Position numbers and translations under genes: made by a program. Below, piece by piece: positions 22,819 through 35,584 of a stretch of DNA of 64,000 bases (its first letter is position 1; each line of letters starts with the position of its first letter). The notes under the pieces were generated by a model. That model searched no databases, was not told where the DNA came from, and was given only the letters and a program-made list of their open reading frames with translations. The DNA comes from Cyanophora paradoxa (lineage: Eukaryota; Glaucocystophyceae; Cyanophorales; Cyanophoraceae). The stretch covers positions 186,001 through 250,000 of the forward strand of contig QPMI01000416.1 of the NCBI GenBank assembly GCA_004431415.1, in the 5' to 3' direction.

Positions 22819-24675
22819 CAAGATCCGTGCTCCTGCGGAGCACTAAGTACGGCGAAGCCTCGCGGACGCTCTCGCGGCTGTCACAGTAGGCCTTGGCAGC
22901 CTAGGCCTAGCGCACTGGCCAGCGCGCTGCCCGGCCAAATGGCTGGCTGGAATTCGAAGCTGGCGGCCGGGCCATATATATGCATGCTGGCTCGCTAGCT
23001 ATATATATAGCCAGAGGGCTGGGGGACGAACCTGGCTGGCCAGAGAGGAATGTAATGATCGAGGAGCTAGAGGGAATTTATAATTAGGGGAGGAGTTGGA
23101 CGTACTGGCTTGCTTTTAACTGGTGGAGCATATTGAGAGGAGATTTTATGTATTGGCTTGTGCACGTGGGGGGGGTGGGAGCCCGAGGATCCGGAGGGGC
23201 GAGGTTCTTGCAGCCAGGCGCATGCGCAGAGCTTGCCAATCGCTTAAAAAGAATCTCGCATGCATATAGTACCAATGTGCAGGGTTGCGGAGGCGAGGGC
23301 GCGAGGAAAGACGTGCAGGTCCATGCAGGATCGAATTTTCAGGGTCGGCTGGATTCTCGCGCCCTGTCGCGTTGTCGGGGGTCGCAAAAAGCTTAACGAA
23401 GATGTCAAATTACTATTGTAGCGATGCGCACGCGCGAGGATGCGAGGGCGCGCGGAAAGGTCTGCAGGTCTGTAGAGGATCGAATTTTCGGGGTGGGCTG
23501 GGTCCTCGCGGCCCGGCGCAGCTATAAAGCGTGCGGAAGGCTTCTTCTACATCTCAAATGCTTATGCTATTGTTCCGCGCATGCGCCGCGGCATGAGTGC
23601 GCGGAAAGATGTCCAGGCCGGTGCAGGATCAAATTTTTGCCGTCGGGTACCTTCGTGCGCTGTTCGGCATCCGAAAAGCGGATTTCGTGGGTGCGCAGGC
23701 CCTGCTATGTCTATGCGCGCCAGTGCGCATCGATTGCGCGCGTCGCGGGACCGGGTGGGACCGGCCGGATCAAATTTTCGGCCGACTCTTCGCACTGGAG
23801 CGTCGACGGCGCCCGAAATCGAGCTTGCGGCGATGCGCTCGCCCTCGCGCGTCATTCTGTATCGGTCTGGGGCGTCCCTGGCGCGGTTTCGTCGCGGGAC
23901 CGCGGAAAGGTCTGCAGGTCTGTAGAGGATCGAATTTTCGGGGTCGGCTAGGTCCTCGCGGCCTGGTGCATTTATAAAGCGTGCGGAAGTCTTCTTGTAC
24001 ATCTTAAATGCTTATGCTATCGTTCCGCGCGTGCGCCGCGGCGCGGGCGCGCGGAAAGATGTCCGGGCCTGTGCAGGATCGAATTTTTGCTGTCGGGTAC
24101 CTTCCTGCGCTGTTCGGCCTCTGAAAAGCGGATTTCGGGGGTGCGCAGGCCCTGCTATTTCTATGCGCGCTCGTACGCATCGTTTGTGCGCTTCGCGGGA
24201 CCGGCCGGAACCGGCCGGATCAAATTTTCGGGCGACTGTTCGCACTGGAGCGTCGAGGGCGCCCGAAATCGAGCTTGCGGCGATGCGCTCGCCCTCGCGC
24301 GTCATTCTGTATCGCTCTGGGGCGTCCCTGGCGCGATTTCGTCGCGGGACCGGGCGGGACCGGGTCCCACCTTCTGACTCGGACTGCATTTGTCGGAGGT
24401 TAAGTACCGGAATTGATCCAGAGGGAAATTCGATTTTCGCGGGACGCCCACGGGGGAGCGGTCGTCTTAGGGGAGCCAGGACGCTAAAAATGGATCTAGA
24501 GAGGTCTGTGGGGGTTCGGGTGGGTGTGTGACTAGCGGCAATCGCGTCCGTGTCGAGGCAGAATTAATAATTCTGGCTCGAGGGAGTGCGACACGGAAAT
24601 TATTTAGCAGGGGGGATCTCGAGTGGAAAAAAAGGTTAAAAAAGGAATTTAGATCGTCGGTTTTTGGGTTTGAGA
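22819..24675. repeat. Large repeat unit 2 with 149-bp tandem array
   Basis: Second unit, same head and tail as 21207-22818. The 149-bp period is at 23328, 23477 and 23626, and again at 23927 and 24076 after a partial internal duplication of the 3' third (about 23650-23900). The final about 590 bp (24085-24675) closely match 22218-22818. The hairpin recurs near 24550-24600 with a substitution (GGCTCG for GCCTCG). Function unknown; a non-autonomous transposon or satellite-bearing element is possible. Confidence 0.75.
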
Positions 24676-25284
24676 AAGAGGCTTCGCCTGAAAGAGGCTT
24701 CGCCTGATTAATTCGACAAAAACCGGAATTGCCGAGGCGATAAATTACCGAATCCAGATGTCCGCTCCCTATGGCGCGGCATTGGCGCCATACAAAAGCA
24801 GTCGTTTACTAAGTTAGCCGTACCCCCTCAGAATTGCTGTGGCTTAAAATTGCCGAATTTGGCCTCTCGATCGGCAATATATCGGCTAAAAAAACGTTCT
24901 TACAGTAGTTGACATCGATTCGGCGATCGCGAATCGCGATCGTACCGCCCGCGGCCGATCCGGTAGCAGGCCCGGTACGCGCGCGCGGGGATCCCCGAAT
25001 CGCCGGGGAGCGGTGCCTAGCCTCAGCAGCCTAGGCAGCCTAGCTAGTAGCACAGTACTAGCACTGCCTAGCCTAGCAGTGCCTATAGCTACACCGTGGC
25101 TACACGTACGCGTAGTATACTACGGTATATATACCGTACTACGGTAGAGTCGCGGCGTAGTACGTACTACGGTAGCTGGTTCAGCCTGCATGCACTGCGG
25201 CAGCTGGTTGCAATTGCGCATGCCCGGCGGCCCTAGTACCGTTCGAGCTCGCAGACCATCAGATCGTGACGAGGTTGAATTCGA
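24676..25284. other. Intergenic, palindrome-rich 5' flank of the secreted beta-propeller gene
   Basis: Contains two copies of AAGAGGCTTCGCCTG (about 24676-24705). 25109-25170 contains the perfect 18-base palindrome TACGGTATATATACCGTA and related CTACGGTAG copies. No gene seen. Confidence 0.4.
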
Positions 25285-28200
25285 ATGCACCGGCAGTCGC
25301 TCTGCTGGATCGTGCTCGCACTGCTGCCTATGTGCGGCGTGCTTGCATATGCCTCCCGACCGGCCCCCGACTTGCCCCCTGCTGCCAACCCCAACCTCGC
25401 CGTTCTCCCCCCCGGGCAATAGTGCGCATGCGCAGGCATGCATTCGTCGTCTAGATGGTGAGACTTCGCTAACGATCGCAACCCTCCCTAGTGCGCACTG
25501 TGTTGGAAAAGCTGCCGGGAATCCAGAAAACGCTGCCTTCGGTGCGCGCGCTAGCAATTGCAAGCTTTCAATGCCGCGCTCATGATCACAAACTTTGATT
25601 CGAAATTCGAAGGCCCGGCCCAGGGGACGAACGCGGTTCTCGAGTGGTCAGTGACCATCGCTTACGATGAGGTACGTATACGCTGTGCCGCAGCACTGCC
25701 GCTGCGCATGCAACGTCCTGATCATGATCATGAGTTCGAATTCGTCTCCAGTTCAATGATGTTCTCTGGCACGGCACAGGTGCATTTATATGCATGCTCC
25801 ATGTTTCTCGAGCTCGCATGCACGTGCAGGCCGATCCGATGATCTAACCCTAGGCCTGTTTCTCGCATGCGTGCGCATGCAGCGATGAACCTGTACAAGG
25901 TTCGGCTCATGACCATGATCAGCCGATAGCTATAGGGCATCCCGCCCGTCCTAATAGAGCCCGCTGCACCCTGACACCTAATCCGCAGATCAACACCACG
26001 ACTTGCACCATGGAGAAGCAGATGGGCAAAGCTCACAGCGCAGGCCTTCCTTACAACGGACAAGCTAACGTCGACGGTGACAGCTCCACGGCCCTGCTGT
26101 TGTAAGCCGCTGCAGCTGCGATTCTTAGATCTAGATCTCCGTTCCTTGATCCGACCCTGATGCTTTGTCGCATCCGCAGCTGGGTCGCCTCTTTTGCTCG
26201 TGCGCTCAAAATCCATGCGTCAGCCTCCTGCCGCCCCGACCGCAAACTGATCATCGCTGCTCGTGATCGTGTCCTCTGACAGCGCTGCCGAACAAGAAGG
26301 TCCTCGTCTCAGACGTACGTATACGTTGCTTCAATTTGGATTACGCGTTAATGTTACGTTTCGTCGCTGACTGCGCCGTATTCAATGGCTTTCGCCCCCC
26401 GCAGTACAACTGCCGCCGTGAGTGACGGCGCTCAGGGCATCAGGGGGCCGACCGCCGTGTGTCGACGTCTGAGCGCGAGGCGCAGTTCGCCTCTACGACC
26501 CTGCGATCAACGTCATTTCTGCCTTCGGAGGCCCGGACGGAGACCTTGGCTCCCCGGCCGGCGCATACAATCTCCAGTGCGCCACAGCAGCCACGCCCGA
26601 GAACACGGTCCGTCCGTTTCCGCGTGGGCTGCTCCTTCTGTCTGACCCCGTGCTGAGACGGGCGCGCGAGCAGATCGGACAGCGCCCGTCGAACGCGACA
26701 GGGCGCATGCTCACGGGCGTAATCCGCGGCCTGGCGTACTCCTCCGTGGAAGACCGGGTCTTCTTCTCCTGGGAGGTGGACACCATGCGCAGAAGCGAGA
26801 TCTGGAGCGTGCGGACTGACGGTGCGTGCATGCACCGGCGCCGCGCGTGCAAAGTAACCTAAAGGCGCCTGAACCTTCGGGTGCTCGGCACGCCTGCAGG
26901 AGGTGACGCTGTCGTCGTGGCCAAGAGATCCAGCCCCCCCGACTCGCAGAGGAGAACCGGTGAGCCGCTTCTCTGCCCTTGCGGGAGAGCGATTCGCAAG
27001 ATCGTCGCCATTGGGCCGGCCTGCAGCATTTATCGGCATCACGGCGGACCGCAACCAACCGTACATCTACTCGGTCTCCGCTGACGAGAACGTGTTCAAG
27101 GTGAAAGGGCTGCATCGAGCTCTATCTTTATGTTCAGAGCGCCGCCGACGGGAGTCGCGCAGATCTCGACAAGGCCCCCCTACACAATGCAGCAAATTGC
27201 GGGGCCTCTCTCAGGGAATGCAGATCTCGATCCTGTGTGGAATTCCGAGCATATCATGCGCGGCGGCTGGAGTCTCGCCTTCTTGCAGAATGCTGCGTGC
27301 GCTCCTTAAGCTTGCGACTGCTGCTCATGGCTTTCGCATGTAATTATAATGGCAGCGACTGAACGATTCATGATCACGCGATTCGAGCGCAGCACGGACC
27401 AAGCCCGGCTTGTTGTCCCGAGGGCGTACGGACGCGGACGAGAGATGTACGACGCGTATGGGCCTGACACCGGATACACGTGCGCGATTACGCAAGGCTA
27501 TTTTTGACGCTTCTAATTGGTCGCTGAAACCATTGCAGATACGTGCTAGACACGGCTGGCAGCCCGATCGGGGACGGGCGGCTCTGGCCGATCGCGCCCG
27601 TCGACATCTGCCCGAGCGTGGCGTATTCCAACAACTGGTACAACGAAAACTGCTGGTGGGAATTTTTACGGCTTCTACTACATCTCTACTCGTGACTAAT
27701 ATTGCAATCTCAGGACCCTCGGCACTGTGACCTCCAGGCCCGATGGTGCGAGCTCAAGCCTAGTGCCAGCACATGCATCTGGGCCTCTGATTGGGCCCAG
27801 GTGTCATTTATGTGATGTGGGGGAGCAATTTGTTCGGTGGTGGCGACATCGGCGGGAACGCCATCTTCGCATATCGGACAGAAAATGAGGCCAGCGCATA
27901 CGCCGTAAAATATATATATACATATTATAATTATTCTTTTTACCTGAGCGAGACATCTCGCAGATAAGAGCCCCTCCAGCGCCACTGCTGCCGCCTGGTG
28001 CAGACTCGAACCTTGCGGCTCTTCCCGCTGGGCAATAGTGCGAGCGCCCCGCCTGTTCTGTGCTTGTTCCTCACCAGTTCCAATATATATATATAGTGCA
28101 CATTGCGTCGGAATGTTCTCTGGCGATCCGTTTTACAGCGATCAGCCCTTCGGTGGTACGCATTCACATGCATGACATCGACGCTTGTTAGAGTTGACTC

Positions 28201-31200
28201 ATTTCGACCGCGAAACGCAGCTCTGTATCAGGGAACGAGCGCTAAGCTTGAGTGGCCGACCTCTCTCGGTTATGATCAGGTCCGCTGCCTGCGCATATCG
28301 CAGCCGTAGCCGTCGCTTTAATATTGTGAGTTCCCCGCAGTACAATCAGATTCTCTGGGCTGGCTCGTGTGCGTCGCCGAAGAGTCTTGTTTTTCGCAAG
28401 TCACTGAGTCATGCTTACTAAATGCGCATCCGAAACATCAACGCAGCTTACTCCCTCTTCAAGGTAAGCGCACGTCGTATGCACTTTGGCCACGCAGCGT
28501 TTGAGATTCCTGCGCGTGCAGATCAACACCACAACTTGCACTTTGGAGAAAAAGCTGGGAAAGATTCACGGTGGAGACTTCGGAGAATCTAACGTCGACG
28601 GCGACAGCTCCACTGCTCTGTTCAAGTAAGCATTGCCACTCTAGGCTGTCCATCCCCCCCCCCTCCCCTCCCCCCCCGCCCCCCCTCCCCACACACACAT
28701 GTGCACTTACAAACAAAACCCAAACCCCAATGCTTTGTCGCATCCGCAGCTGGGTCGCCTCTTTTGCTCGTGCGCTCAAAATCCATGCGTCAGCCTCCTG
28801 CCGCCCCGACCGCAAACTGATCATCGCTGCTCGTGATCGTGTCCTCTGACAGCGCTGCCGAACAAGAAGGTCCTCGTCTCAGACGTACGTATACGTTGCT
28901 TTGGAATACTCGTTAATGTTACGTTTCGTCGCTGACTGCGCCGTATTCAATGGCTTTCGCCCCCCGCAGTACAACTGCCGCCGTGAGTGACGGCGCTAAG
29001 GGCATCAGGGGGCCGACCGCCGTGCGTTGACGTCTGAGCGCGAGGCGCAGTTCGCCTCTACGACCCTGCGATCAACGTCATTTCTGCCTTCGGAGGCCCG
29101 GACGGAGACCTTGGCTCCCCGGCCGGCGCATACAATCTCCAGTGCGCCACAGCAGCCACGCCCGAGAACACGGTCCGTCCGTTTCCGCGTGGGCTGCTCC
29201 TTCTGTCTGACCCCGTGCTGAGACGGGCGCGCGAGAAGATCGGACAGCGCCCGTCGAACGCGACAGGGCGCATGCTCACGGGCGTAATCCGCGGCCTGGC
29301 GTACTCCTCCGTGGAAGACCGGGTCTTCTTCTCCTGGGAGGTGGACACCATGCGCAGAAGCGAGATCTGGAGCGTGCGGACTGACGGTGCGTGCATGCAC
29401 CGGCGCCGCGCGTGCAAAGTAACCTAAAGGCGCCTGAACCTTCGGGTGCTCGGCACGCCTGCAGGAGGTGACGCTGTCGTCGTGGCCAAGAGATCCAGCC
29501 CCCCCGACTCGCAGAGGAGAACCGGTGAGCCGCTTCTCTGCCCCTTGCGGGAGAGCGATTCGCAAGATCGTCGCCATTGGGCCGGCCTGCAGCATTTATC
29601 GGCATCACGGCGGACCGCAACCAACCGTACATCTACTCGGTCTCCGCTGACGAGAACGTGTTCAAGGTGAAAGGGCTGCATCGAGCTCTATCTTTATGTT
29701 CAGAGCGCCGCCGACGGGAGTCGCGCAGATCTCGACAAGGCCCCCCTACACAATGCAGCAAATTGCGGAGGCCCTCGGTGGAGGTCCAGACCCCTTGTTC
29801 GGATACGGCCACATTACTCGCGGGTCCTCGGGCCTCGCCTTCGTGCAGGATGCTGCGTGCGCCCCTTGCGACTGCTGCTCATGATCATGCCTCTCGCGTC
29901 GTTTTAATTCGTAGCGTTTCGACTGGTTAACAGCGGAGAGCAATCCCGGCTGATTGTTCCGAGGACGTATGGACCCGCACGGGATTTGTACAACGTGTAT
30001 GGACCTGACGCTGGATACACGTGCGCGCGCGGTTCTTCAGAGCAGTATCATCATTCCAGATCCTGAAAAATCGCAGATACGTGCTAGACACGGCTGGCAG
30101 CCCGATCGGGGACGGGCGGCTCTGGCCGATCGCGCCCGTCGACATCTGCCCGAGCGTGGCGTATTCCAACAACTGGTACAACGAAAACTGCGTGTACGTA
30201 TATATACGTCGTTCATGCTTTCCTCGTGTCAATTGAAGTCACTCGTTTCCTGTAGAACTCTGGGCGTCATTACTGCCAGGCCGGATGGTCGACTCTTTTT
30301 TGTCATGAGATAAGAGCGCCCCTGACTAGTACTGCTGCTCTGCGCTCTCAGGTGTAATCTACATGATCTGGGGCAGTATTCTATTCCAACAATATGGGAC
30401 AGATTTTAGTTCGGGCATCTTTGCATACCGCCCCGTCTCCGCCACAGGCCTAGGGGGCTTAAGCTTACCGGACAGCGGCTCCAACTCTGCGCCCAAATGC
30501 CCCGTACCACCAAAGGACACCGTGTTCACATCCAAGTATCAGGTCCGGATCCGTCCCGTCTGCTCAACGCTCTAGATCTGCTGTTCCCGCCTAACCACGT
30601 GCACCGGCTATGCATTAGATTGCATGCCCCCAGAACTTGACCCTCTCGCGGGTAGAGCCGATTGATGTGCCCGTCGGAAATGTCACAAAGCGTCTCTGTG
30701 GCGCCCGCATGCCCGACCTACGCTACCTAATTCCTGGTTTGTCGCCAAATCATGGTTAACGGTTTTCCATTTGTTGACGTCGGTGCAGGGAACTGGTCGG
30801 ACGCGCGTGTTTCGATCACACAGGAACCGAAGGAGGGGACCTTCTTACCCATGTCGATGGGCTTGAATGGCGCCGTAACGAGTCAGGAATGGATTGACGC
30901 TGGATTTGGAGGACCTCGAGCTCTAGATCTGTCGGACGGTGTCCGAGCCAGCGTCAGCGTCGTCAATCCTACGTTTGCGGTGCGCCTTATATATATATAA
31001 CTATTGACCCCTTCCATGAAAATGAGTGTTTTGTAGGGACCCGAAGGATCCTGCTCATTCCGCCTCTTTGTTTGGAGCGCCGGTCCCCCGCTCTGCAAGG
31101 AAGCCTGCCCGAAGCGGGTTGTGGCGCTCCGCATCAATGAAACCTGCGGAGTCGTCATTCCCGACATCAAGGCAAACTTGACGCTGCAAGCCCCTGACTG

Positions 31201-31906
31201 CATCCCGCCACGGCCCGTCACTACCAGCGACTACGAAGTCGTCGAAGCGGGTGAGAGGCCGCTTCAGCCCGCGCCTGGCGAGAAGTGGGACATCGCCGGG
31301 CCACCTCCGTACTCCAAGGAGGCCCGCATTCGCCATAGAGACTTCCCCAGTGGCCCCGCGTGCTCCGTTCGCCTTGTGGTTCGTCCTTCCGGTGTTCAAA
31401 CGGTTTCTTTCTTTCTTTGTGGCTTTTAATGCTCGTGAACTGCGGCAGGCCTACCTCCCCGCAGATCCACAAGTCTCGTGGGCCGTCCGGGTGGAAGGCG
31501 ACGACAAGGCACTAAATACCTCGTCGATATCCGCGCTGGGGCCTGACCCGGCAGTCACGGGGTGGGCCCGCCGCGTTCACGCCACGTGCGTCCGTGTACA
31601 CATTTGGCCGGCACACCGATGACCTGCAGCTGCTGCAGAGTAAACGGTGCGTGCCCGGGAGTGGTGCTGTACCACTGCAAGCCGCGCGTGTCTGTCGAGA
31701 CGAATCCGAAGCTGGGCGCAAATGACGTCGATGCTGCTGGCAACTTCACGTTTGCGCCGTATCGCGGGGCGTGGTCCCTCCGTCTATTCGACCCCACCGC
31801 CAACGGCATCACGGCTGAATTCAGCCGCGAGGTCCCGGATAGCTACTTGACCAACCCAAGGTGCCGAAGATGCACTTGCGACCCATGCTCAGTGCTGTCG
31901 CAGTAA
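25285..31906 (+). CDS. Secreted modular protein with YWTD/NHL-like beta-propeller segments, internally duplicated
   Basis: The start at 25285 gives a clear signal peptide (MHRQSLCWIVLALLPMCGVL, then AYASRP). About twenty short introns follow. Repeat unit A (25.3-27.9 kb) and unit B (27.98-30.6 kb) share module order: a linker ending SNLAxLPxGQ; QGTxAxLEW; INTTTCTxEK...DGDSSTAL; VRLYDPAINVISAFGG; GLAYSSVEDRVFFSWEVDTM then EIWSVRTDG; YVLDTAGSPIGDGRLWPIAP with DICPSVAYSNNWYNEN. The AYSSVEDRVFF...IWSVRTDG pattern resembles LDL-receptor class B or NHL propeller blades. Unit A joins unit B in frame through a GTAAAA...CTCGCAG intron (27907-27970), so I read one gene rather than two. After unit B come unique exons (NLTLSRVEPIDVPVGNVTKR, NWSDARVSITQEP, RVVALRINETCGVVIPDI), ending CDPCSVLSQ. 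Many N-glycosylation sites support an extracellular location. Confidence 0.65.
26160..27203 (+). repeat. Tandem duplicated 1-kb segment, copy 1
   Basis: Nearly identical to 28733-29768, exons and introns alike. It differs mainly by small indels in one intron (26325-26350) and a few substitutions, which indicates recent duplication or gene conversion within the secreted-protein gene. Confidence 0.9.
28733..29768 (+). repeat. Tandem duplicated 1-kb segment, copy 2
   Basis: Partner of 26160-27203. Identity begins at GCTTTGTCGCATCCGCAGC and stops after AATGCAGCAAATTGCGG, where copy 1 diverges. Sequence outside the segment is paralogous but much more diverged, so the near-identity is local. Confidence 0.9.
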
Positions 31907-31989
31907 TCCACGAGCAGCGTTGCGCCTGGAGAAATTCTTCGGACCTACTTTGTTGGCCTTACCTGTGGGCAATATAATGGATGGTTCAT

Positions 31990-34153
31990 GCCTGGCCGTA
32001 CACGTGGCCTCACACGTGCATGCAGGTGCCTTCGAAGAGTGGCGTCCGGAGCTCGAGGCCGGAAAGCTTTCTCCCGTGTTCGTCTCCCTTGAACAAGGCC
32101 CTGGCCCCCTGCCCCGCCGGCCCGTCCCCGCCGGCTCCGAGGGCCGCGCCTCCGCCCTCCCCGCCGCCCGCGCGGCCCAGGCCGCCCTCCTCGCCGCCGG
32201 TTCGGATCCCGCCGGCGACTTTGCCGCCGGCATGCTCCGGTCCGACTTCCCCCCCCCCTCAAAAAAAGGCGTACTTACCTGAACGGCGTACCCTCCAGGG
32301 TCATGAACGAGGCGCCGAACGCGCGGAAGAACGCCGTCCGCGGCGCCGTCGCGTGCGTCCGTACCCCCACCCTTCGCTTCGTATGCCGTACCCCTACCCG
32401 AGCATCCATGTACCCCCCGCAGGATGTGCCTGCACCCAGGAGACGGACCGGAGCCGCAGCACATCGAGAAGGCGCACGCATCGCGCCGCAGGGTATGCGA
32501 TTCTTCTCCTACCCGCCCTTCGTTTCTCCTGAAAAGCGCCGCCAAGCAAATCGAGGAGCTGGCCTGGTGCCTCGCTCACCTGAGCGCCTTCCCGGAGGGC
32601 GCCCACGCCGCCCTCCCGCACGCCCCCGCCCTCCGCAAGGTACCCCCCCTTCCCCCCATCCCCATCCCCATCCCCCCCCCTAACTTTCGGCGCAGGTCAT
32701 CGCGAAGGCCGCCGAAGGGGAGGGGGACCCCGAGGCAGAGGCGGTGCGTCCGGGGTCAAAGGGGCGCGCCGGCTCCTAGCTTTGAGCTTCTCCTTCAAAG
32801 CTGAGCCCGAGATAAATAGGGCCGGGACCCTAGAGTGCCCCCCCTCTGTGCTCGAGCCAGGCCTAGGCCTGGGGCGCGCCGAGCTCTTCCGAGAACCGCG
32901 AACTGTTTGTTGACCGCCTTCGAACTCGGTTCGCGCAGCTTTACTCTGGCCACTCGTGGGAGACCCCGGAGGATGACGTCGTCACCGGCGCCATCGGCAG
33001 CGCCGTCGCCGGTGCGCCGCGCCCTCCGCTACCACCCCCCCCTCCCCCCTCCCCCTTCAATATCCCCTGAGGCTTGGGCCCTCCCCCTACCCCCCGCAGG
33101 GTGCGCCGCGGCGCTGCTCCGCCTCCGCGCCGCGTACCTCGACAAGGTCCCGGCGCTGACCGCCACGGAGAACAAGCGCGTATCCCCTGTGTCGAGCCCT
33201 GTGCCTCTTTCTTTCTGACGGGGGTCTGCACGGCGGCGCAGGTTCGCGGTCGGGATGGCCTCATTGTTCAAGGCAATACCCCTCCCTCCTATTCCCCCTC
33301 CCCCTCCCCCCGCGTGACGGCGTACCCCCAGACCGTCGCGAACGACGTCTTCAAGAAGCGGAACTACGCCCTCGCCTCCCTCCTCTACGGTTACCCCCCC
33401 CCCCCCTCCCACCGCCCCCCCCCCTCCGAGCCCCCCTCCGCCTCAGGGGTGGGCCTAGCGAGCTGCCCGGGGTCGGAGCGGTAGACGCGGGCGGCCCTCT
33501 GCGGGAACCTCGCCGAGGCGAACTTCGCCCTGGGCGGTGCGCCCGCCCCTCTTTCCCTTTCAGTTCAGGGCTTTTTAAGTCAAAGGAAGTTTAAGCGTCA
33601 CCCCCTTTCCCTGTCACCCCCTTTCCCTGTTACCCCCTTTCCCTGCAACTTCATGCTTACTATAAGAGTACTTAAGCTTCAACTCTAAAGCGGTTTCCTC
33701 TCCTCAAAAAAGGCCTGTCCCGACCTCGGGGCCGGCAGCGGCGTGGGCGGAGGAGGCCCTCCTGGCCGCCGAGGAGTCCCTCCGGGAGGCTGAGGTCGGT
33801 TTCTTTGCGTTTCTATCACCGGATTACAGGACGAAACAGTAAATGTCGTTGATGTTCCTCGCGGCAGGCGGCGGGGCAGGGGGAGGGGCCCGTGGCGGCC
33901 AAGGCCCGCGCCCGCGCCGCCCGCGCCCGCGCCCTCCTCGGGGCCCCCGCTCCCGCAGCGTGAGTAAGAGGCTCGCGATACGTACTACGAGACTTTATGT
34001 ATCAAGATCTGAAGTTACGCAATCGCTTGAATTTCAGCTTCTGCCCGGATCGGGCCTCCAGGGTCCGTCCATGCAGGCAAGTTCGCGGGGTTCGAGACCG
34101 AGGGGTTCGTTGTGCACGCAGCTGCAGAAGGCTGGGAGTGCCCTCTGCCTCTA
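31990..34153 (+). CDS. Spliced gene with TPR-like helical repeats
   Basis: A run of plus-strand exons with C-rich GTACCCC introns: EEWRPELEAGKLSP (32039); VMNEAPNARKNAVRGAVA (32302); LLKSAAKQIEELAWCLAHLS with AFPEGAHAALPHAPALRK (32524); VIAKAAEGEGDPEAEA (32696); LYSGHSWETPEDDVVTGAIG (32940); AAALLRLRAAYLDKVPALTA (33107); FAVGMASLFK (33243); TVANDVFKKRNYALASLLY (33333); ALCGNLAEANFALG (33497); WAEEALLAAEESLREAE (33748). The pair NDVFKKRNYALASLLY / GNLAEANFALG resembles one tetratricopeptide repeat. The protein looks alpha-helical and intracellular. Start and stop are not fixed. It differs in GC and intron style from the secreted genes on both sides. Confidence 0.5.
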
Positions 34154-35584
34154 GATATCCCCTCCCCTCCTCCCCTCCTCCTCGGAGGCCCCTGCGCTGG
34201 AGCTGCGCATGCGCAGATGTAGTTGATCTCGAATCGAACAATTCCGAGCAATCAGACGCGTCGGCGCGCGGCTGGCTGCGGCCCGTCCATGGCGCCGCCG
34301 CTGTCGCTCAGCGTGACCAGCGTGAGGTAGGCAGCTGGCGCGCCGAGCGGCGGCGCGAAATGGGCGTCGAGTTGGCGGCCTAGCTGGCCTCGGCGGCGGG
34401 CCTCGTTGCCGGCCATTCCGTAGGAGATTCAGGAGCGCGCGCGTTAGGGGATTGCTTCTATGTTGTCTTCGGTGCGGCGAGGAGCGCCGCGGGAGCGGCC
34501 GCGGCGACGTCGGCTGGCCGCAAAGTCGGCCGGCTTTCGCGCAAAGCCCACGCCGCCACGCGCCGCAGCGTTAGTGAACGCGCGGCAGCCTTGGCGTGGC
34601 ACACTGGCGCGGCGACGTGTTCCGTCAACACGCGGACGGCGCCCGGCCCCCGCTCCCTTGCTTGGCGCTGGAGCTCATCGGCGCTCTCTCATTTCGTTCC
34701 GCTCCTCATCTCCTCGCAGTCGAGTCGCTAGATGGCGGTTCTTTTCCACATACAGGGAAGCTCAGGTATTTCCGTGGACTTTTGCTTGTCAGGCGTAGTG
34801 CCTTTCCTGCCCTCCGCTATACGTGGGTCTTCCCTAGGGCGGACTTCCACGTCTGGAGGGTGTTTGCGCGCTCTGTTTGCCTTCATCGGTCTGCGTAGGG
34901 CGCTGGGCTTTTTCTGCGTAGGGCGCTGGGCTTTTTCTGCCGCCCCGCAGGCCTCTCGTCCCATTTGTAGATATAGGACGTAGATAGAATTTCTCACCAC
35001 TTAGACAGAGCACAGCACTCGACGGTCCTCAGTGTTATCTAGTCGGAGAGATAAATTGGGCGATGTGAAACTCCTAGTAGTTGTTGTTGTGTGCTAATGC
35101 AAATCGTCTTTCGAACAATTCCGAGCAGTTAGTTGATCGCTCGGTCCGGACAGCCGCGAGGGCGCCGGCCGTCGGACCGCGAGGCCCGGATTCGGAGGCC
35201 GCTCGCGATTGTAGGGGAGCCGCGGGAGCGCCCGGCCGTACACTGTGACATGCGAGCTTAGGGGGGCTATAGCTATAGCTTTTTTACGTGCGAATTTGAA
35301 ACCGTGAACAACATCAACTGCGCCCGCGCCTCGGCGCCCAGCCGCATGCGCAGCGACCGTCAACGTCGGATTTGGACCGCCGCGAGGGCCGTCGGACCGC
35401 GAGGCGCCGGCGCCGGGCCGGCTCGGGCCCCGGAGCCTAGGTGCCCTGAGGGCCGGAGGGAGCGCCGCCGCGGCGCGCGCGCGCCGCGCGCGCCGGCCCG
35501 CGCGCGCGTGGCGCCGAGTCGGGTTGCGATCGGGTCCTCGTGCCACAGAGTAGCATTTTTCGCGACATGAATCTATATATGAGC
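34154..35584. other. Intergenic
   Basis: No gene supported. It includes a 23-bp direct duplication of CTGCGTAGGGCGCTGGGC plus TTTTT (34893-34940) and a very GC-rich CGCG tract (35460-35520). Confidence 0.4.

Noticed and set aside
21613-24200. CRISPR-like array
   Set aside because: The 149-bp period has no short-repeat/unique-spacer structure and the sequence is eukaryotic.
27970-28060. tRNA or SINE-like A/B box pair on the minus strand
   Set aside because: The boxes are only about 20 nt apart, and the plus strand is an exon paralogous to 25330-25420 with the same GGGCAATA|GTGCG donor.
25285-31906. Two separate tandem genes split at about 27.95 kb
   Set aside because: The second unit lacks its own signal peptide and joins the first in frame through a normal intron. 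One gene is simpler, though two genes are not excluded.
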